Source of the DNA: DASQPR01 sp963836785
Lineage (GTDB): Bacteria > Actinomycetota > Actinomycetes > Mycobacteriales > Micromonosporaceae
Direction: 5' to 3'
DNA: 64,000 nt
Assembly: GCA_963836785.1 (NCBI GenBank)
Contig: CAWIKW010000006.1
Span: 248,001 to 312,000, forward strand
The notes beneath the pieces were generated by a model. The model made no database searches, was not told the origin of the DNA, and saw nothing but the letters and a program-made list of their open reading frames with translations. Position numbers and translations under genes: made by a program. Shown piece by piece: positions 59,946-64,000 of this stretch; positions within the stretch are counted from its first letter, which is position 1; every line of letters starts with the position of its first letter.

Positions 59946-61860
59946 AACCAGCCTGACCGAACGCCTGCTGTTCGACACCGGCGTCATCGACCGCCTCGGC
60001 AGCGTCGATTCCGGAACCACGCAGACCGACACCGGCGACATCGAGCGCCGCCGTGGGATCACCATCCGCTCGGCCGTCGCGGCGTTCCCGGTCGGGGACC
60101 GCCAGGTCAATCTCATCGACACGCCTGGGCACAGCGACTTCGTCGCCGAGGTCGAGCGCGCGCTCGCCGTGCTCGACGGTGCCGTACTCGTGATGTCCGC
60201 GGTGGAAGGCGTACAGCCACACACGCGTGCGCTGATGAAGACGCTGCGGGCACTGAGGCTGCCGACGCTGATCTTCATCAACAAGATCGACCGGGTCGGC
60301 GCCCGGTCGGACAGTCTGCTCGCCGACATAGCCCGGCTGCTCACGCCCGCGGTCGTGCCGATGGGCACGGTCCGTGACATCGGCACGCCCAGGGCCACCT
60401 TCGACGGGTACGGACCGGCCGACGTGACCGCGTCGGCCGCTTGGGTGCCGGTGCTGGCCGAACACGAGGACGCGTTGCTGTCGGCATTCGTCGACAACGA
60501 GGCGCCCGATCCGGCGCGGCTGTCGGCCGCACTTCGATCGCACACCGCGACCGGCGCCGTCTATCCGTTGCTGTTCGGTTCGGCACTCTCCGGCGCCGGC
60601 GTACCCGCGTTGCTGGACGCGATCCGCACCTTGCTGCCGCCGTCGCCGCCGGCCGAACCGGGGCTGCGCGCCCGGATCTTCGCTATCGAGCGGGGCGTAG
60701 CCGGCGAGAAGGTGGCCTACGTCCGGTCGTACGGCGGCGATCTGGGAGCCCGCCAACACGTCACGGTCTACCGCCGCGACGGCGACGGCGGGATCGGCAC
60801 CTATCACGCCCACGTCACCGGCGTGTCCGTAGTCGGCCTCCCGACCGGGTCGTCCGGGCATCTCACCGCCGGCTTCATCGCGAAGGTCCGAGGTATGGCC
60901 GGTGCCCGCATCGGGGACCAGATCGGCTCGCCCGACGCGCTCGACGTTCGCGCCCGCTTCGCACCGCCGGCGCTGGAGACGACCGTACGACCGGCCGGTT
61001 CGGCCCGTCCCGCGGAGCTGCACGCCGCGCTCTTGCAGCTGGCCGACGAAGACCCGCTCATCCGTACGCACGTCACTCCGGCCGGCGAGACGGCCGTCGC
61101 ACTCTACGGCGAGGTGCAGAAGGAGGTCATCGGCGCGACACTGGCCGACGTCTACGGCATCGCGGTCACGTTCGAGCCAAGTCGCGTCATGCATCTGGAG
61201 CGGCCGATCGGCACCGGCACCGGGCTGGAGCTGCTGGGTCACGGTTTCCTCGCGACCGTCGGGCTGCGTGTCGAACCAGGACACGGTGTCGAATACCGGC
61301 TCGAGGTCGAACTCGGTTCGATGCCGCTGTCGTTTCACCGGGCCGTCGAGCAGACCGTACGGCGGGCGTTGGATCAGGGCATCTACGGCTGGCCGGTGAC
61401 CGACATCCGGATCACGCTCACGCGCAACGGCTTTACCCCGGAGACCACGCCGGGCCACTTCCGTGAAGTCACGCCGCTCGTACTCATGCAGGCGCTGGCG
61501 GCGGCGGGAACGCGCATCTACGAGCCGTGCCACCAGTTCGAGCTGGATGTGCCGCCTGATCGTCTCGGCCCGGTGGTGGCGCAGCTGGCGCACGTCGGTG
61601 CGAAGGTCGACGCCATCGCCGACCGGGGCGCCTACTGGCGGGTGACCGGCGACCTTCCGGCCCGCGTGGCGTACGTGTTCCAGCAGCAGCTGCCCGGCTT
61701 GTCCAACGGCGAGGGACTGTGGTCGTCGGTTCCGTACGGCGATCGGCCCGTTGCCGGACCGCCGCCGCGCCGGGACCGTACCGATGGCAATCCGTTCGAC
61801 CGGGTGGAGTACACGCGATTCCTCGCCCAGCGCGATCTCGCGACCACCACGCGCCGCTGA
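59899..61860 (+). CDS. Otr(A)/Tet(M)-type ribosome-protection GTPase
   Basis: A 653-residue EF-G-like translational GTPase. G1 AHVDAGKTSLTERLL, switch ERRRGITIRSAVAAF, G3 DTPGHSDFVAEVERA and G4 INKIDR are intact, followed by domain II (GEKVAYVRSYGGDLGARQHV) and the C-terminal EF-G-like domains (ALDQGIYGWPVTDIRITLTR, PCHQFELDVPPDRLG). The sequence groups with the tetracycline-resistance and Otr(A) branch common in actinobacteria, where many members may serve other antibiotics or housekeeping roles. Start ATG 59899. Resistance is plausible but not proven. The methyltransferase gene follows 4 bases later. Confidence 0.88.
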   Translation: MHTVNIGILAHVDAGKTSLTERLLFDTGVIDRLGSVDSGTTQTDTGDIERRRGITIRSAVAAFPVGDRQVNLIDTPGHSDFVAEVERALAVLDGAVLVMSAVEGVQPHTRALMKTLRALRLPTLIFINKIDRVGARSDSLLADIARLLTPAVVPMGTVRDIGTPRATFDGYGPADVTASAAWVPVLAEHEDALLSAFVDNEAPDPARLSAALRSHTATGAVYPLLFGSALSGAGVPALLDAIRTLLPPSPPAEPGLRARIFAIERGVAGEKVAYVRSYGGDLGARQHVTVYRRDGDGGIGTYHAHVTGVSVVGLPTGSSGHLTAGFIAKVRGMAGARIGDQIGSPDALDVRARFAPPALETTVRPAGSARPAELHAALLQLADEDPLIRTHVTPAGETAVALYGEVQKEVIGATLADVYGIAVTFEPSRVMHLERPIGTGTGLELLGHGFLATVGLRVEPGHGVEYRLEVELGSMPLSFHRAVEQTVRRALDQGIYGWPVTDIRITLTRNGFTPETTPGHFREVTPLVLMQALAAAGTRIYEPCHQFELDVPPDRLGPVVAQLAHVGAKVDAIADRGAYWRVTGDLPARVAYVFQQQLPGLSNGEGLWSSVPYGDRPVAGPPPRRDRTDGNPFDRVEYTRFLAQRDLATTTRR

Positions 61861-61864
61861 CGCG

Positions 61865-62734
61865 ATGACCTTCGATAGGGTCGGTCCGGAAATCGCGACG
61901 ACCGGAAGGGGTGCGACTCCGGTGGATCGCGACGGCGTGGTCCGGCGGCTACGGGCCGCCGGCTGTGTCTTCGCCGAGGACGAGGCCGAGTTGCTCCTGT
62001 CCAATGCGGACACGGCCGCCGATCTCGACACGACGGTGGCCCGACGGGTCGCTGGTGAACCGCTGGAGTACGTGCTCGGATGGGCGGAGTTCGCCGGCCG
62101 CCGCTTCGCTATCGAGCCAGGTGTGTTCGTTCCCCGACACCGCACCGAATTCCTCGTCGAGCAGGCCGTCGCGCTCGCCCGGAAATTTGCCCGCGGCTGG
62201 GCCGGCATGCCATCCGTACCGTCGATGGTCGTTGTTGATCTGTGCTGTGGATCGGGAGCGATCGGCGCCGCCGTGACCGCTGCGCTGTCCGGTGACGGCA
62301 CCGACGTCGACCTCTATGCGACCGACATCGAGCCGGCCGCGGTCCGCTGCGCCCGCCGCAATCTCGCCGATGCGGGCGGGCATGTCTTCCACGGCGACCT
62401 GTTCGAACCACTGCCGGTCACGCTTCGCTCCCACGTGCGGATCTTGACGGCAAATGTGCCCTACGTTCCGACGGCGGCGATCGCGCTGATGCCGCCGGAG
62501 GCACGAGACCACGAGGCACGCGTGACTCTGGACGGCGGATCCGACGGGCTGGCGGTGCTCCGACGGGTCGCCGCGATGGCACCCCAATGGCTTGCGCCGG
62601 GCGGTCATCTCCTGGTCGAGACGAGCGAACGCCAGGCGGCGGAGGCGGCCGAGGTCATGTCCGGCCACGGGCTGGCCGCTCGGATCGCGACATCGGAAGA
62701 GGCGGCGAGCACCGTCGTGATCGGAACATCGTGA
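61865..62734 (+). CDS. PrmC-like protein N5-glutamine methyltransferase
   Basis: A 289-residue SAM methyltransferase of the PrmC/HemK group. The N-terminal helical domain ends with the substrate loop RRVAGEPLEYVLGWAEFAGR, then motif I VVDLCCGSGAIGAAV and the catalytic (N/D)PPY-like LTANVPYVPTA. The NVPY form, in place of NPPY, is usual in an actinobacterial paralogue annotated as a putative N5-glutamine methyltransferase; true PrmC modifies release factors. It is tightly linked to the ribosome-protection gene (4 bases), so an action on translation is possible. Confidence 0.85.
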   Translation: MTFDRVGPEIATTGRGATPVDRDGVVRRLRAAGCVFAEDEAELLLSNADTAADLDTTVARRVAGEPLEYVLGWAEFAGRRFAIEPGVFVPRHRTEFLVEQAVALARKFARGWAGMPSVPSMVVVDLCCGSGAIGAAVTAALSGDGTDVDLYATDIEPAAVRCARRNLADAGGHVFHGDLFEPLPVTLRSHVRILTANVPYVPTAAIALMPPEARDHEARVTLDGGSDGLAVLRRVAAMAPQWLAPGGHLLVETSERQAAEAAEVMSGHGLAARIATSEEAASTVVIGTS

Positions 62735-62852
62735 CCGTCGGCAATAACACCGGCGGTGCACGCGCTGCCGGCCTGCACCAATCTGCGACTGCCGGTCGGC
62801 GCGGCAACCGTTAGCGTGGTGCCGCAGGCCGCCTGATCCGAAAGGACCCGCC

Positions 62853-63185
62853 ATGATCTTTATCGCCGCGAAGTTCCGGGTGCTGCCCGAGCATGCCGAC
62901 CAGTGGCCGGATATCGCCAAAGACTTCACTCAGGCCACCCGCGGTGAGGCCGGTTGCCTGTGGTTCGACTGGTCGCGCAGCCTCGACGACCCGAACGAGT
63001 ACGTGCTGGTCGAAGCGTTCCGGGACGGCGACGCCGGCGCCGCGCACGTCGGATCGGCCCATTTCAAGACCGCGCAGCAGACGCTGCCGCCCTACCTCGC
63101 CGAGACACCCCGGATCGTGAACATGACGGTGCCGCAGGACGACTGGTCCGAACTCGGCGAACTCGCCGTCCACCGAGCCGGCTGA
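62853..63185 (+). CDS. Antibiotic biosynthesis monooxygenase (ABM) domain protein
   Basis: A 110-residue ABM-fold protein (MIFIAAKFRVLPEHADQWPD, TRGEAGCLWFDWSRSLDDPN, EYVLVEAFRDGDAGAAHVGS), with the YgiN/quinol-monooxygenase-like pattern. Its HVGSAHFKTAQQTLP stretch holds the conserved His. The role is unknown. ATG 62853 is preceded by a GAAAGGAC purine run. Confidence 0.88.
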   Translation: MIFIAAKFRVLPEHADQWPDIAKDFTQATRGEAGCLWFDWSRSLDDPNEYVLVEAFRDGDAGAAHVGSAHFKTAQQTLPPYLAETPRIVNMTVPQDDWSELGELAVHRAG

Positions 63186-63242
63186 CGCGGCGAGCCGCCG
63201 CTCTTCGTCGTGAGCGGCAGCTCGCGATCAGGCAGCTCGCGA

Positions 63243-64000
63243 TCAGGCCTGTGGCACGCTCGCGGAGATCCCGGCGACCCAGCCGTCGACGACCTCCGCC
63301 AGCACGCTGAGCGGCAGCGCGCCGCTGCCCAGGACGGTGTCGTGGAATCCGCGGACGTCGAAGTCGCGTCCGAGTGTCGCCTCCGCGGCAGCGCGGATGC
63401 GCTGGATCTCCAGACGGCCGACCATGTATGCGAGCGCTTGTCCCGGGTCGGCGATATACCGGTCGGTCTCGCTTTCGATCTCGACGGGCATCATCGGCGT
63501 CTGGTCGAGCATGTACTGGACCGCCTGCGCCCGGCTCCACCCCTTCGCGTGCAGGCCGGTGTCGACGACGAGACGCGCCGCGCGGAGCGAGTCCGTACTC
63601 AGCATCCCGAGCAGAGCGATGTCGTCGGAGTAGAGCCCCATCTCGACGGCGAGGCGCTCCGAGTAGAGCCCCCACCCTTCCGAGTACGCGGTGAATGGTG
63701 CCAGCCGCCGAAGCATCGGCAGATCGGTCAACTCCTGGGCGATCGTCAACTGGAAATGGTGGCCGGGCACCGCCTCGTGGAAGGCTGTCGACTCGCAGAC
63801 GTGCCGGTCCCGCTCCTCGGCCTTGTACGTGTTGGCAAAATAGATCCCGGGCCGGGAGCCGTCCATCGACGGCTGCATGTAGTAGGCGGCCGCTGCGCCG
63901 GGGGCCTCGTCGGCTGGCACGGCCCGGACCTCGCAGTTCTGGCTCGGCAAGCGGCCGAACCACTCCGGCGACGCGGCCTCCGCCCGGCGAATGGCCGCCC
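63243..64000 (-). CDS. DUF885-family protein (putative metallopeptidase-like), partial
   Basis: Only the C-terminal 252 residues are in the window; the frame is open to the right edge. The family mark is HEAVPGHHFQLTIAQE, a HExxxGHH-type putative zinc site, with FTAYSEGWGLYSERLAVEMG downstream. Members are large (550-600 residues), often exported lipoproteins with no proven substrate. No signal peptide can be judged here. Confidence 0.88.
   Translation of the reverse strand, partial: AAIRRAEAASPEWFGRLPSQNCEVRAVPADEAPGAAAAYYMQPSMDGSRPGIYFANTYKAEERDRHVCESTAFHEAVPGHHFQLTIAQELTDLPMLRRLAPFTAYSEGWGLYSERLAVEMGLYSDDIALLGMLSTDSLRAARLVVDTGLHAKGWSRAQAVQYMLDQTPMMPVEIESETDRYIADPGQALAYMVGRLEIQRIRAAAEATLGRDFDVRGFHDTVLGSGALPLSVLAEVVDGWVAGISASVPQA

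Noticed and set aside
1..64000. Insertion sequences, integrases, prophage or toxin-antitoxin modules
   Set aside because: I saw no transposase, integrase, phage structural or clear toxin-antitoxin genes. The P-loop kinase is only distantly zeta-toxin-like and has no antitoxin partner.

Overview
The window comes from a high-GC actinobacterium (Actinomycetota). The evidence is GC-rich third codon positions, many GTG starts, 4-base ATGA/GTGA stop-start overlaps, a mycothiol-type maleylpyruvate isomerase, an ANTAR response regulator of the PdtaR type, an AfsR/SARP regulator, and a housekeeping block (terC, uvrB, coaE, rpsA, polA, pdtaR) of the kind found in Mycobacterium and Streptomyces. The family cannot be fixed from sequence alone.

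Layout. 0-1.2 kb: the end of an ABC-2 permease and a small P-loop kinase, each broken by one single-base indel. 1.25-6 kb: a leaderless, apparently autoregulated operon (TetR regulator plus two half-exporter ABC proteins). 6.1-9 kb: a repeat-rich spacer, rsgA, maleylpyruvate isomerase and a metallo-hydrolase. 9-13 kb: a redox operon (alcohol dehydrogenase, aldo/keto reductase, carboxymuconolactone-decarboxylase-like protein) scarred by a deletion that removed most of a DUF2255 gene, with an XRE regulator upstream. 13-19 kb: pentapeptide protein, secreted GH16 glucanase, ThuA-like protein, zinc-ribbon protein, YbaK-type deacylase and a ThiF/E1-like gene carrying an expanded GSAVH repeat. 19-27 kb: a large AfsR-type regulator, acetate transporter, decayed amine oxidase, typA and a beta-lactamase-like hydrolase.

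27.7-42.5 kb holds the main metabolic unit. A minus-strand operon (aldehyde dehydrogenase, Tat lipoprotein binding protein, LivG, LivF, LivH, LivM, PobA) faces a plus-strand operon (PcaI, PcaJ, PcaH, PcaG, PcaB, PcaC, IclR regulator). Together they should import an aromatic acid, oxidise an aromatic aldehyde, hydroxylate 4-hydroxybenzoate to protocatechuate and send it through the ortho-cleavage beta-ketoadipate route. PcaD and PcaF are absent from the window. GTTCG/CGAAC palindromes in the shared promoter region are likely sites for the IclR protein.

42.5-64 kb is mostly core genome: terC behind a yybP-ykoY-type manganese riboswitch, uvrB, a DesK/DesR-like two-component pair, coaE, rpsA, a methyltransferase, a 49-residue orphan protein, a HEAT-repeat protein, polA, pdtaR, an unusual 74-nt tRNA with a CAA anticodon, a quinone oxidoreductase, an Otr(A)/Tet(M)-type ribosome-protection GTPase behind a short upstream ORF, a PrmC-like methyltransferase, a small monooxygenase and a DUF885 protein running off the end.

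Five genes are interrupted by frameshifts. In LivM and the Liv binding protein, removing one base from a short G/C run restores a family-like C-terminus and a GTGA overlap with the next gene, so assembly error is at least as likely as true decay. I did not find a complete, clearly novel multi-gene system. The best leads are the riboswitch, the class-I-shaped tRNA, the leader ORF of the ribosome-protection gene, the TetR double operator and the ThiF repeat insertion.
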